Below the pieces are notes generated by a model that saw nothing but the letters and a program-made list of their open reading frames with translations, made no database searches and was not told the origin of the DNA. The translations under genes and the position numbers were made by a program. Shown here piece after piece: positions 49,030-61,434 of a stretch of 64,000 nucleotides of DNA; positions within the stretch are counted from its first letter, which is position 1; each line of letters starts with the position of its first letter. The stretch comes from Nereocystis luetkeana (lineage: Eukaryota; Sar; Phaeophyceae; Laminariales; Laminariaceae), in the NCBI GenBank assembly GCA_031213475.1, contig JARUPZ010000009.1, positions 12,426,961 to 12,490,960 of the forward strand, given 5' to 3'.

Positions 49030-49430
49030 AAGCGAAATAGCCGCAAGGGTTAGTCGTGTCCCGTCTCGAGTGGCTCGTGTGGAGGACGAGAGGTTACCGA
49101 AGCCGACGATGTTCGGGGAACGAATGAAGGAGGCAAAGGGCTACTCGGGAGGACAATAACAGGGCCGGACAGTTTGTCTCCAGCACGATCTATGGTTGAA
49201 TTTTCCCACCGAAGCGAAAACACTGGGCGCTGGCAGTAGAGGAGGTGGGGAAGTGGTCTGGACGTGTTGATGAAGCGGCAGACATGAGTAACAAAGCGCC
49301 GTCTCGTCACGGAGAACGAGAAAGTAGCAAAACCACGAGCGCTCGGGGTAACACTGCGCAGAAACTTGAGACTTCGCTGCCCCCAAGAACCGGGGGGGAG
49401 CGTGCGTTGGAGGAGGCTTAGCGTCAGCGG
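49030..49430 (+). mobile_element. LINE tail (L1x), degraded
   Basis: Reads RLPKPTMFGERMKEAKGYSG then a degraded frame with KWSGRVDEAADM; compare RLPKRVMFGEMVGGKGYSGG at 54658. Several frame breaks. Confidence 0.6.
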
Positions 49431-50327
49431 CTAGGCCGGTTAAAAATGTGAAGGAAGCCGCCGAAGCGTGGCACTATTAATAGACGCCTTTCTAGTGGAG
49501 ACACCCAGCGACTGCGGCTTCCTGTGTTGCTGTCCGTGCTGCTTGTTTCTTTGTGTAGCTCTTTTGCCCGCCAAGTCGATCGTGGCCCTCCGTACTCCGC
49601 CACTCTGCGTCGGCTGCGTCACCCTATTTCCAATTTTGCGTTGTAACTGGGACCTTTTTCACGCTATTTTTCGTGTTCAGTCATTTGTCTCTGCCCCCCT
49701 GACAAAATGGCACAAGGCGGGCTGCTGCTTTCATTTCTCGAAGCAAAATCTAGTTTGAGTGATTTGTGAAGCTGCCATTGATCGACGGGGATGGCGGCCG
49801 CTTTATGCTTCCCTGAAAGAGAACATGGATGCATACAGGATACACTTTGGAGCCCTCACGGGGTCCCGGGGTGAGAGAGGACGGCAGGCCGCCCCTCTCC
49901 CGCTCGACACTGGACTCAACGTTGTGCTCATTTCCACCGTCTTCAGCTTACCTTCCCACATGATCGACCGCAACCCGGGCACGAGAATTAAGCACAAACT
50001 GGGTCCCGGGGTGTAGGAAGGTGGCAGGCCGTCCCTCTCCCGCTAGACTATTTAGATAAGGTTCTGTTTATTTCCAACGTCTTCTGCCGGTCTACGGTAG
50101 AGGCCCACCTACAGTATTACCCGCCCATGATCGACCGAAACCCCGGCACGAGAATAAGCTCGAATTCAACCCGGCCACAAACGTCAATGTTTAACAATGA
50201 AACCAAGGCACATTTGCAGTGCAACTGCTGTGTACAGTGCCCGCGCAAAGTCGACATTGCGCTGATGTTGCAATCTTACACGGCAGGAACTCAGTACAAA
50301 CGTGTATGTCGATTCGCCCTCACGTAC
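49431..50327. other. Unassigned; one local duplication
   Basis: GGGTCCCGGGGTG and ATGATCGACCGNAACCC blocks occur twice or three times (49860-50150). TATTAATA at 49475. Confidence 0.45.
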
Positions 50328-50662
50328 ATTTTTTTGTTTCAAATCCCCAGTTTTACTTTCCAGCCTAGCTCGTAGGAGGTTTTACCCTCAACGAGCTTCT
50401 GGACAAGCCGTGGTATCAGGTTTCTACCCTTCCCCCCCCCGGCAGGTGCCTTTATTTTTTTTGTCGCGCATTGGGTTCAGCATTCCCACTTCTCATCGAT
50501 TTTCATCGAATATAGCTAACTCACGCTCTCGCGCTTTCCGCTAGTCATTTAGTTTTATACAAGAAAAAGCCCCTACGAGCAATGCACTCGGTGAGACTTG
50601 AACCCACCAAGTTGGTCTTGATACGCACGCGGGCCACCTACCAAGCCACCGTGTACGATGCA
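50328..50662 (-). mobile_element. tRNA-derived SINE, family S2, copy 2
   Basis: Minus strand: head CGGTGGCTTGGTAGGTGGCC, B box GGTGGGTTCAAGTCTCACC, body as at 3463, A-rich end at 50331. Confidence 0.8.
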
Positions 50663-50984
50663 ACCCACTATACATACGTGAAACATTAATAGCCACTCAG
50701 CATGGTGAACTCGTTGGTGCTGCTGGTAATGCTGCATACGCTTAAAACTGTCGAATGTATGTAGCATGAGCGAGTGAATTCGCATCCTATTATTAGTATA
50801 TCTACGATGATCCACAGCCTGATCCGATCCGATTCTCGTAGGCGGATCTCTCTCGCCTCTGACCACATTTCTGCGCGTTTTCTTCGCCGCGGCGTTCCCC
50901 CTGCAAGCCTGAAACACCCGGCGTCGGAGGATCCGTCCGCTTAGCGCCGTGGCGCCAGCGCGAAGCCTCGACGTCAAGATCTAC

Positions 50985-51094
50985 TATTACGGGGGACCAT
51001 AGTTAATAGGACCTATGGTATACATAAAAACTTATATATTTAAACCTTTTGTACTAACAATATTTGGTCCTATTAACTATGGTCCCCCGTAATA
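50985..51094. mobile_element. M1 MITE, copy 17
   Basis: Near-consensus copy, TATTACGGGGGACCATAG to GGTCCCCCGTAATA, outside the gene. Confidence 0.85.
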
Positions 51095-51702
51095 AGGAAT
51101 CTCCGAAAATCCCTGCCCTGTCAGCGTTTTGGGCCATGGTCTCTGGATAGAGTGTTTTTCATGCGCGTGGTTCTTTCCGGCGCGTCCTCTCCGAATTCTA
51201 ACCAATGGGGAGGGTCACCTACCCGGCGTCGCCATATGGGGGCCTGCGCGGGTGGCTGTTTGAGGGACTTCGACGGAACGATGTGTTGGTCCTGTGCTCT
51301 CAGCGCTCCTCAGCGTTTCTCAGACGTTTTTTTTCTTTGTTCGTGCTAGCGCGAGATGAGGTTCGAAGCACGGGACGAAACTGCCTCAGCGTGATCCCCG
51401 AGCCCGACTGTGTCGGGAGTGGCCTCGGGCGTGCTTTCGCCATTCCCTAGCTGCCGGCTGTTCGGGTGTGCTGTGCTCGGTGTTTAGAGAAACGTTTCAA
51501 AATACGTGAGCTATGAGTTGGACCAGTGGAGTAGTCGACACTTGATTTATCACAGTCTCGTGGACAAATATTTTCGGTTGGCGGCCTACCTTTGCCCCGT
51601 CAGGCCTACATGTGGCCCGTCAAATCCTATTATGATACAATTTCAGTTCGTAAAACTGGGTCTCCATTTTGGTAACTACAAATAAATCTGCCTGCCTGTC
51701 TA

Positions 51703-51733
<31 letters not shown>

Positions 51734-52140
51734 GCCTGTCTGTCTGTCCGCATCCCTTATCAAAACCCTAAGTAGTTATATGTCGAACTTATATTAGTAC
51801 GTCCCAATGATCGATATATTAGGTCGTTACAGATGATATTCATCAGATATCTGATAGTATTCATACGACGTATTCGACTCTTACAGACCTTATATACTGA
51901 AATATACCATACCACCAGGCAATATTTAGCCATATAGTACATATATATACCACACCGTACCATCGTGCGATACCACTAATATACCATAATATCATAAAGT
52001 GTGATTTTTCCATATAGTATATCAAACCGTACCGGCACACCATACCAACATACGATATCACTTATCGTGCCACACCCCACACCATGCCACACCGTATCGT
52101 ACCACCTACACTACCATACATACCAATGCTGCACCAACTC
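51095..52140. other. Unassigned; (CTGT)n and ACCATA-rich stretch
   Basis: CTGTCTGT tract at 51690-51748; 51890-52120 is a run of short ACCATACC/ATACCA steps. No gene. Confidence 0.5.
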
Positions 52141-52370
52141 CACCCGAGGGGCTCAACCATATGAGGACTCAACGAGTATGTATAGCTACCATTATACTGC
52201 TGTGCCGACAAACACCGCAAGTGCACAAGAGCATGCCTTCAGGGCAACAGAGCAAGAGGCGCTAGTAGTAGTGTCGATACCACACTGCTGTACCAACACC
52301 ACAACAAGAAAACAAGAACATGCGAGAAGGAGCGAGTATAGACACCATACTTGTTCGATGCACAGAGTAC

Positions 52371-52612
52371 TCACTGATATGACGGGCCGAGCCTGAGTCA
52401 GTTCATAGAAGCCCCTCAGGGTTAATGTATTATCCACACGTAAAACACACAAGACATTGTACAAATGAAAAAAGGAAGAGTGGCAGACAAAACGTGTCGC
52501 AACCCGTTGAATGCTCCACTCACAAACACGCATGTATATCTCCGTGTGTGTCGAACTCCCAAATATTTAATGCCGTAACAAATGGATCCCTGCACCGAGT
52601 CCGTGAGCACTC
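52371..52612 (-). repeat. Ty1/copia LTR, distal copy
   Basis: CACTGATATGACGGG ... GAATGCTCCACTCACAAAC ... CCCTGCACCGAGTCCGTGAG is repeated at 57842-58072. The exact ends are unsure; 52140-52370 also resembles the flank of the other copy. Confidence 0.65.
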
Positions 52613-53580
52613 CGACCAGCCCCTCTGCTCTCTACTTGGTGAATGGGATAACCAAACATCGCTCATCATGATGAAATACCATGGGGATAAGCCACGATCA
52701 AATCCAAATCCAGGATATTATACTCAAGATAACAAAAATCAAGATCACCAACGTCTGAAACCAGAATCTCAAGCTTCAATCAAGAAGAGTCCGAGCATAT
52801 CAAAACTCAGCTTCATACATTCAAACAAAAAATTGCGACTGGAAGCAGCAATCCCAACGAAAATATATCTCAAGCGTATAATCCCCAAATTATACAGGTA
52901 GGTGCACGGTGACATGTCGGATTCACACCGAAAAACTATATATCACAAATCATAGGACCGCATGACGTTAGAGCTTTAACCTCCGAAGAATAGTGACCCA
53001 AAAAAAAACAAATCAGAGTGACAAAAAATATCAAAATATCGAACAAAATAAAGAACTCCTCGAATCTCAAGAATATCAAATCAAGACTTCCAAGGTCAGG
53101 GAAATCCACAAACAACGGTAAGCCCTGAAACATCTTGAGATCTACAATCAACTCCTCAACTAAGGAAATCCAAGATCAATTCCTCAAAATCTCGGAAATA
53201 AACAAAACAACAAGAAGAATCGACTCGTCAAGCCTCAATAAAATACAACTCGCCAAATTCAAACCTAAAAATGACAAAAATCGACTGATTAAACCTTAAA
53301 AAATACCAGGTACGTATAAGAATTGACTCTTCATACCTCAGAAAAAGTGGACAACTCGCTAACCCCCCCCCCCCCACCCAAACAAATCAACCCACTCTCG
53401 TATTGTGAGTAGGTTTAGCAGTCTGGGAGAAGGGATCTTCAGGGACGTTTTTTACTTGAAAAATGGGTAGCGTGGTCTGCACTTCGGAATCGTCGTCCGC
53501 AACTAACTGAGAAATTTCCTGGTTCGATGCAAACGCGGCGCAGCCGCGTTTATGGCGAGTTTTGGCCCGTTTTGGCTGCG
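52613..53580. other. A/T-rich unassigned segment
   Basis: AAATC/CAAGA-rich sequence with TACCAGGTA at 53304. Composition differs from both sides, so it may be an insertion. No gene recognised. Confidence 0.4.
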
Positions 53581-53587
53581 GTTTGGG

Positions 53588-53640
53588 GCCAGGGTTAGGG
53601 TGAGGGTCAGGGTTAGGGTTAGAGTCAGGGGTTGGGTTGG
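53588..53640 (+). repeat. Short TTAGGG-like tract
   Basis: CAGGGTTAGGGTGAGGGTC then AGGGTTAGGGTTAGAGTCAG: degenerate telomere-type hexamers in mid-window. Confidence 0.7.
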
Positions 53641-53689
53641 GTCTTCGCTCGTACCTTGATCCCAACCGGAACCAAAACACCTAAACAGC

Positions 53690-56600
53690 CTACCGCCCGA
53701 AAGATCCCTTCTCCCAGCTTGTTAAAGGTCCTCCGTATTGTTGATGAAGTTCCTGTGGAAGCGGAAAGCGTATTTCGGAAGGGATTTCGTCAAGAAGTCG
53801 GCATCTTGGTATTCCGAACTTACGTGCGTGATTTCAAACTCTACCTGTTCGACAAGTTATGGCAGCAAGTGGTGACGGAGATCCATGTTCTTCGATAGAG
53901 TTTGTCACTGACGGGGTTGACCGTTATCTGGATCGCACCCTTGTTGCCCTCGAAAACCTCAATGCACGGATCCCCAAAATCGAGCAACAGAAAACGCCAC
54001 ACCGACCGTAGAAAAAGGGCCTCCTTGAAACCCTCTGCCATCGCAACGTACTCTGCCTCACTCTTGGAGAGCGTGGATGCCTTCTGCGTCCTAGAAACCC
54101 ATTGATTGGCCGCACCCCCACACATCACGGCTCCACCCGAGACAGACTTCCTCCTAGTGTCTAACGGGGTATAAGCTGCGTCTGCATAAATTCCCTACTC
54201 TAAGCCACTGGCGCTCTAAAAATGCCGTAGCTACTTGTCACCTTCAGAGTGTATTTGGGCGGGGCTATCAGCGCAGATTGGACGGGCAGAAGTGTCGAGG
54301 TAACGCGTCGACTCCAGAGGGCATGGACATGCTTCGGGCGGTATAAGATGGAAATCTATGACCGCCCGGGTGTGCGCCTACGCCTGAAGGTGCGAATGCT
54401 GAGAGCCGACGTGATCGAAACGTTGCTCTACGGTTGCGTTACTTGGAGCCCGACCAAGACTGATTAGGGTAGGGTACGGGAGGTCCACCACAAGACGCTC
54501 CTCCGATGCATCAGCTGGCGAAAACAAAAGCGCGTAGACCACATTCTATTCTATGCTAGCGCGCTTCTCAGGACAAAATCTGAGAGCGTTGAGACGACGG
54601 TACGCAGACGTAGGCTCTTGTTTGCGGGCTTTGTGACATGTATGGGAGAGGAGCGTCTGCCGAAGAGGGTGATGTTTGGGGAGATGGTTGGGGGTAAGGG
54701 TTACTCCGGAGGACAGGAGTGGGACTGGATGAGGTACCTTGAGGAGGACCTCAAGGAGTTCGGCATCAAGCTCGAAGGGTGGCGCGAGGCAGTACAGAAA
54801 GCCGGCAGATGGTTCCGACGGGTCGGGGAAGGGGCGGAGGTTTTCCTGCGGAAATGGCATAAGGATGAGAAGGAAGCATCGGCAGGATGGCATAGGATAG
54901 CTGCAACTGCAACCACGACCACAAGCGTTGACGCCAACGCGCGTGCGCAGAATGGCAGGGAAGAGGGGGGGGGCGAAAGGGGGACGAGGGGGAATGGGGG
55001 GGGGGGGAGGGGGGGGTGTCCAACAGACTGCAGCCTGGGTATGGCCATCATCGTCATGATGTACTCCCTTCTTTGGGACCCAAGTAACTAGCATGGTGCC
55101 ACCTGGGCAACTTTGCATCTCTGTATGCTCCAGTACCTGTCGTTCGTATTATCTTTCCCCCCCACCCGTGTTTGTCCCTTTTTGTCCCTTCTTTTTCCTC
55201 TTCCTTTCTTTCCCGTTTGCACCTCTTTGTGTCTCTGTTTGTATCTTCCGTTTCGCTTTTTTGCTTTTTGCTATCTGCTTTTGTTTTTTTTGCTTCGCTT
55301 GATCTTTTTTTTTAGTTTATTGTCTGCTAGTCTCTTTTATGCTTCCCTGGTGTCCTTAGTGGCGGAGTGCGTATGCTTGTTTTTTGTGTTGTCTCTGTTA
55401 TACACACCTCGCGAAGCGTGCGAAGTGTGCGAACCTGAAATCTGCGCATTCTCTTGTGTGTCCATTCTTGATTTATTGCTTTCTATTGCTTCCTTGCCTG
55501 AGTTGGACTTTGTTTCTCTCTCTTCCCTCTTGGATGTGTCATATTTTTCGATTTTTTGTTTCGATTTTTAAGGTCGAGTTGTTATTTTCATCCTGTCTAT
55601 TTTTTCCTTGGTAGTATATGGTTTTCTCAGTTTCTGTGGCGACTTGTACAGCTTACCGCATGCACCTGATACGTACGCGCGCGGACCTCCTTTTTTCATG
55701 TTTTGTCTGAGGTGTAGATGTGCTTCAGTTTTCGTGTGTACTACCCTTTACTTGTTTTAGTTTTTTACCCAGGTATTTCTTCCACTCCAGAGTTATTGGA
55801 GCCTGTCCTGCGACCACGGACTGCATTGTATTGTAAGTTAATGTGAGAACAACAACTCCAAAACCCCTCTCGCAGCCGGCCAGTGCTTGAGATTGGGGGC
55901 ATGCATGTACCTCGCGACCGCCCTCACGGCGCTCGAGATATCAGGTTTCGTCTGGTTAGAAAGCCACAGCAAACTGCCTATTACAACAGTTTACGATACG
56001 GCCAGTCACCAGCGGGCTCCTCCTCGTCTCACACCCCAAGCAAAAGACCGGGCGAAAGCAGGGTGTTTTTACCAGCGGTCACGACAATTTTCTTGACCGT
56101 CTTTCTTCTCCGCGGAAGACTTCTGTGAGATTGCCAATACACCCGCGACCTTGTCTCGGGAATAGTGCCAACCGGCATACCATCGCAGCTCGGCAAGGTT
56201 ATCGATGGGGACGAGGCGGCTCAGGTCCTCGTCAAAACTGTCGCACCTCTCGTTACGGCCTACCGCAAAAATCTCGTCGACGTGAACAACAGCAATGATG
56301 GAAACAAACCCCGCCTCGGCTAGTCGAAAAACACACGGGTCTGCGAGGCTTTGTTCAAAACTAAGACTCTTCAGGCGGGTGACGAGGTGTTTTTTGCCAG
56401 GATTTCGACGCCTGTTTCAAGCTGCATAGGCTACGATTCAAGCGCATTAAGTTGCCGCTCAGATCTCCGCAACCCTTTGGCATCCGCGTCAGAACGAGTT
56501 CCTGGAATTCGGCCTGGACAAACGCTTGCTGTACTTCGAAATGGCATGCGTCCAATTGTAACTCGCAGGCTATCGCAGCAATCATACGGATACAAGAGGC

Positions 56601-57835
56601 GGTAGAGGTGGGGGCAAACGTCTCATTGTGATCAACTCCGGGTCGCTGGCTAAATCCTCTCGCCACTAGTCGCGCTTTCGCCTTCGCTATCGTACCATGC
56701 TCATCTGTCTTCCACGTGAATACCCACTTGGCCGATGCCACGTTCCCTCCCTTTTGCTGCTGAGCATCCCAGAACGTCCCTTCTTACTCAAGTCCAGATC
56801 TCCTTCTCCATTGCATGGGACCAGTTCGCATGGTATGGCGAGAGCACCGCCTCGTGGTAGGCCGCGGGCTCCGAGGGTTGTCCCGCGTCACACGTTGGCA
56901 GAGCAGGGGCGAGCTGGTTGGGTGGGCGCTGGTTGAAAAAAGTGTGATCAGCTGGCCGCGACGTAATGTACGCCTGGTGGTACGCCCTTGTCCTCGAACG
57001 CGTTCGCTCCGGTTGGAGGAGCTCATTGTCCGGGAGGGCCTCGTCGTCCTCGACCTGAGAGTTCTCGCCCCCCGATGGGGATGACGGTGATATCCCCCCC
57101 GGCGGCGGTGGCACCTCCGGTGGTGCCGGCGTCGTCACCGGCCTTGGTTACCGTTTCGGAACGGCAACGGTAGCCGCCGGTCGCAGCGCATACAAGGACA
57201 TCACTAACACACTGACCAATTCGTCTCTGATATACAAGATCTATGACAACATTTGCTTCGACCATATAAAGAAACTTCCCTTCTTACTGCTGTCAAGTTT
57301 CGGTGAGGGCGTACCAAGACCAACTAGGAACGTGCATGTCTGACCGTGTGGTTCCGTTGGGCACATTCCTCCTCAGCCCCCCTGCTGGAGCCTCTCCACT
57401 CTCGGTTTTTCTCCTCTCTGATCTTTGGCCGGATCACCATCTCGGCCGTCTCTCGTTTCAGGCGGGCGATCGCATAATCGTGGCCTGCGCCTTCGCTCTC
57501 CGGCGAGGCCTCGTCTCTTTTGCTCGTGTTTGCTCCGCCCTCTGGCGGAACAGGGGTTCGCGCTCTTGCTCTACCAGTTATTTCCGCGGCCTCTGCCGCG
57601 GCGGTGCTGATTGCTTCCGTAGTCGCTGTAACCGCCATTCCTGTAGCTGGTAGCTGTCCTGGCCCTGTCGACCTCGTTGTCGGCAGTGCCTCTGCTCGGC
57701 TGAGGCCCCTCTGGACCCTGCATCCGAAATTAATTGCAGAAATCGCTCGCTCGTCCTCGAGCGAGGAGTTGCTCTCCCGGCGTAGCCCCAACCAGCAAGT
57801 GCGTCGAATTGGAACAGTCGCTAGCGTGTTCGATA
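53690..57835 (-). mobile_element. Ty1/copia LTR retrotransposon, broken fossil
   Basis: Minus-strand pieces in order: a possible gag-like region (57830-57320), a Pro-rich stretch before RT (57138-56788), RT (56741-55880; MASAKWVFTWKTDEHG and HVDEIFAVG-like motifs), and RNase H (about 54200-53840; TLSKSEAEYVAMAEG). LTR-like repeats lie at 57842-58072 and 52371-52612. A LINE inserted in it at 54245-55840. The two LTR copies are visibly diverged, so it is old. It is broken, with several breaks. Confidence 0.78.
54245..55840 (+). mobile_element. LINE 3' half (L1x) inserted in the copia fossil
   Basis: Frame from 54249 reads YLGGAISADWTGRSVEVTRR then VIETLLYGCVTWSP, the region after the RT palm. 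A stop at 54466 and at least one frameshift separate it from the tail frame 54618-55091 (RLPKRVMFGEMVGGKGYSGG ... WDWMRYLEEDLKEFGIKLEG). A T-rich 3' UTR follows to about 55.8 kb. 5'-truncated, with no endonuclease. Confidence 0.8.
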
Positions 57836-57841
57836 CAATCA

Positions 57842-58072
57842 CTGATATGATGGGTCTAACCTGAGTCAGTTCATAGAGCCCCTCAGGGTATGTATAGATG
57901 TTGTCCAACTCACAAGAAGACAACGAAGTTGAAAAAAGAGTGGCGGACAAAATTTTTATCGTAACTCGTTGAATGCTCCACGCGCAAACGCGCATACCAG
58001 GTACTTCCGTGTGCCCAACTCCCAAACACCGTTACCACTGAATCCCTGCACCGAGTGCGTGAGCACTCCGAA
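57842..58072 (-). repeat. Ty1/copia LTR, proximal copy
   Basis: Pairs with 52371-52612. It holds a TACCAGGTA at 57995 where the other copy reads GTATAT. Confidence 0.65.
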
Positions 58073-58312
58073 CAGTACTGCCGTACCAATGCCGCGCGTA
58101 CACAAGAGGGTGCGAGCGCGCAAAGAGCGATGGCAGAGCGTCACGTTCACAAGAGCATATATATGCCTACAGCAGGGCGACAGAGAAGGAGCGAGTATAC
58201 ATACCATACTGCTGTTGCGACACCACAAGAACACAAGAGCATGCCTTCAGGGGGACAGAGCAGCAGGAGCAAGTGTACTACGAGCGATGGTAGAACGTCG
58301 TCAGCTCTCTGT

Positions 58313-58396
58313 GTTCGTTTTATAAAGGATAGACCACTGAGCTACTAAGTCAGCGCTGACTGAGTAGCTCAGTGGTCTATCCTTTATAAAACGAAC
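58313..58396. repeat. 84-bp tRNA-like palindrome, copy 1
   Basis: GTTCGTTTTATAAAGGATAG ... CTATCCTTTATAAAACGAAC with about one arm mismatch and no loop beyond AGCGCT. Each arm holds GAGTAGCTCAGTGGTCTATC, a Pol III A-box-like start. Confidence 0.85.
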
Positions 58397-58444
58397 AAAA
58401 GAAGTACCTTTGGGCTCGATCGATACGGCCTCCCGCCGATAACT

Positions 58445-58528
58445 GTTCGTTTTATAAAGGATAGACCACTTAGCTACTCAGTCAGCGCTGACTTAGTAGC
58501 TCAGTGGTATATCCTTTATAAAACGAAC
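58445..58528. repeat. 84-bp tRNA-like palindrome, copy 2
   Basis: Same length and ends as copy 1; with the intervening GAAGNACCTTNGGGCTCGAT it forms a 132-base tandem duplication. Confidence 0.85.
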
Positions 58529-58749
58529 AAAAGAAGCACCTTAGGGCTCGATACGGCCTCCCACCGATGACATCCTCCGGGGTTGATCAAGCCCCTAGTC
58601 AGCGCCTGGTTTTTCCTTCATATTGCCCCCCTTCCTGGTCGTGAGTTATTTTAGTCAGTCAAGTGGTTCACTCCACTTCCGACTCTCTGGTCGAGTGTTC
58701 TTTTATCGTGGTTCTCTCCACCTGATTTCCCTTTTTCTACCCACGGCAG

Positions 58750-58840
58750 AAAAAGCGGAAATACGACGTCTGGCGGGACTCGAACCCCGGACTTATTTTG
58801 TTCGTTTTATAAAGGATAGACCACTGAGCTACTCAGTCAG
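58750..58840 (-). mobile_element. tRNA-like SINE head attached to palindrome copy 3
   Basis: Minus strand from 58840: GCTGACTGAGTAGCTCAGTG (A box) ... CCGGGGTTCGAGTCCCGCC (B box). T stem only 3 bp and no acceptor pairing, so it is not a working tRNA gene; it shows where the palindrome arm came from. Confidence 0.6.
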
Positions 58841-58883
58841 CGCCGACTAAGTAGCTCAGTGGTCTATCCTTTATAAAACGAAC
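58800..58883. repeat. 84-bp tRNA-like palindrome, copy 3
   Basis: Same ends as copies 1 and 2, centre AGCGCC. Its left arm is the 5' half of the tRNA-like sequence next to it. Confidence 0.85.
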
Positions 58884-59059
58884 ACTCTGACCGCAGAACC
58901 ATACGAGGACACAAGAGGAGCATCCCCCACGCAGAGCTCGCGAGCACCAACGAGTATAGATACCATGCTCTTGTTCCACGAACACCAGATGAACGAGTAT
59001 AGATACCATACTGATGTTGTATCAAGATACCATACTGTTGTTGTGCCAACACCACACGA

Positions 59060-60480
59060 ACAAGTATATACGCCGCATTTAGTTTTGCAAAATTGTCTTC
59101 ACAGCGGTAAGTAGTTGAAATAAATAGGACGGCACGGCAAAAATGAGAACGAAGCAAGACAGATATATACGGAACAACTTTGATAATTTATAAGCCAATT
59201 ATCTCTTTCCACCAACCTGCTGGGGGCTCTTTCTTGTTGCAGAGGGTCAACAGGCAAAACTCGATGAACATCGACGAGCAGTCGGGAATGCTCCGTCGTC
59301 TGGGCGATAAAAATAAAGCGGAGAAAGGACAACGCATTCGACCACGGTTTCCAGAAGCTGGAATGTAAAAGGGATATAATCTCTACCCAAAACAGGCCGT
59401 GAAAGAGTCTGGTGCACCGCTACCACCAACAACACGAAGCAGATATTTTTCTAGCATGTCGAATACTCTTTACGAACCACGATGCATATCCCATACCCCC
59501 GCCCAGTACGACACCGAGTCGTACCGATATCCAGCACGCAGACGCTCAGTCTAAACCAAAGCCCGCCTGCTGGGGTACCGTCCGCGCCGGTCCCGACTGG
59601 TCTTGCTGCGGCAGAACGAAAAACAACGACAAGCAAGCTGAGAACAGCGCTCAGATGTATCTCATCGAGGGCAATAACAAGATTATAATAGGTTTTAGCA
59701 ATGATGGGATGCCCTTGATGGCTGCCCGTCAAGGGGTAATTGTGCCATCAACCGACATCTATGCTGGCTCGAGACGGTGAAAATATTCTGTTTTCGATGC
59801 CAGCACCCAGATTGGACCTCTTCTCCTTTGGCTGAAGGGAGAGAGGCCGTAGCCTCTGCGGCTTTTGACATCTAATACCGACAAGGGTGTACCGACAAGG
59901 GTGAGGGGAATGCGGGCTGGGGTGGCCGGTCTCGTGCCCCACCTTTGCGCGTGCGTTGAGGGTTTGGCGTTGGAGAAGCAGGCGACGGATTACCGATTCC
60001 TGCTATTTACGGGTGAAAGCACGACGTTTGAACAAAAAACTGTACGACATTTGTAGGCTAGTATGTATATGGTCGCGAAACGAGCGTCGTCAGACTCTTT
60101 GTCTGCCGTGCACACCGGGCGACCAAACTCCACGAGGCCGAGGTGACGGAGTCTTTGGTTTCGACCGAGTCAGATGAGTCTACGCCGCGGGAGGAGTGGT
60201 ACGGTCGTGGGGGTACACACGGTGCCTATATACCCTGGTATTTGTTTTGGTACACGCAGCAGGCAGTATTACACGTTAAAGCGTGGAGGTTTGGTTAGGC
60301 TGTGATGGCATTTCTTGTATTCTCATGTAACCGCCATGAACAATCCAAAGTTGTGAACGAGTACGTGTGCGGCTTATGACGAGGTACGACGATGGCGTCG
60401 TGTTTTTTTTACACCCTCAAGCAGCTCTCCTCACGGAGTAGGTCAGCCTGCAATATGTTTCGTTGCCGACTCTCGAGGGT
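59060..60480. other. Unassigned apart from a SINE piece
   Basis: S2 body fragment on the plus strand at 59226-59380 (GAACATCGACGAGCAGTCGG). The open frame 59412-59780 (122 codons) has no recognised family. No other gene. Confidence 0.45.
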
Positions 60481-60739
60481 GTGATTATGCTTTCCCTTGT
60501 CGTGCCCCACCGTGCTCCCCTGTCTCGACTGCTATGCCAGGGCGACCTCCGGCGTGCGTGATGTACTGCTTTCTGCTGCTGCCGCCGCCGCCGCCGCCGC
60601 CGCTGATCTGCTGCTTGCTGCTGCTGATAAGTACCACTGCTGTTGTGCTATTGTGCTGTTGCTGCCCGCGCAGCTCCCCTTATGGACTAGGTCAGCATGC
60701 GATATGTTTCGTGACTGAACCTCGATGGTGTGGTTCGTT

Positions 60740-61060
60740 TTTTCCCCCTCTTTTTTTTCAGTCTCACTTTAACTTTCCACTTTCTTGACAACAAGCTGTG
60801 GTCACGAGTGTCGTCGTTTTCCCTCCCCCCCGTCAGTGCTCTCATTTTTATCGAGCAGAAGGTTCATCATTCCCATCGCTCGTCGACCATTGATTGAAGT
60901 TGCTAACTCTCGCTCTCGCGCTATCGGTTCGTCCAGTTTTTACGAAAGAAAAAGTCGCTATGAGTACGAGCACGCACTCGCTGAGACTCGAACCCACAAC
61001 TTGACTTTATAGTAGGGACTAGATGCACCTACTACAAAGTAGCTCCATCGAGGACGCCAT
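60740..61060 (-). mobile_element. SINE family S2, copy 3 (different head)
   Basis: S2 body with minus-strand B box GTGGGTTCGAGTCTCAGC and a head GGCGTCCTCGATGGAGCTAC unlike that of copies 1 and 2. Confidence 0.72.
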
Positions 61061-61434
61061 TATACCTTTGGTCGTCGTGCCCCACCGTGCTCCCCTGCCT
61101 CGACCGCTTTGCCGAGGGCGACGTCGGGTGTGCGTGATGTGCTACTGCTGCTGCTGCTGCTACCGCCGCTAGGCGTTTTTAGTTTCTCATGTAAACGGCC
61201 AGGAAAAACAAAAATCCTCGTCGTGCTCCCCAGCCCCGACTGCTCTGCCGGGGCGACTTTGGGCTTGCGTGATGTACTTACCGCTTGATCTTGCTGCCGC
61301 GGTGCCACCGCTCTGCTGCTGGTGCCTGTGCTGCTACGTACCACCACGGCAGTCCTGTTCTGCTCCTGCTGCTGCTCACGCGGCTCCCCTCACGGAGTAG
61401 GCCAGCCTACGATATGTTGCGTGTTTTTCTTTAA

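Noticed and set aside
50573-50977. 134-codon minus frame
   Set aside because: Its C-terminal part is the translated SINE S2 head; the rest has no family pattern.
58750-58883. Possible tRNA gene
   Set aside because: A and B boxes are present but the T stem pairs only 3 bp and there is no acceptor stem; better explained as a SINE head and palindrome.
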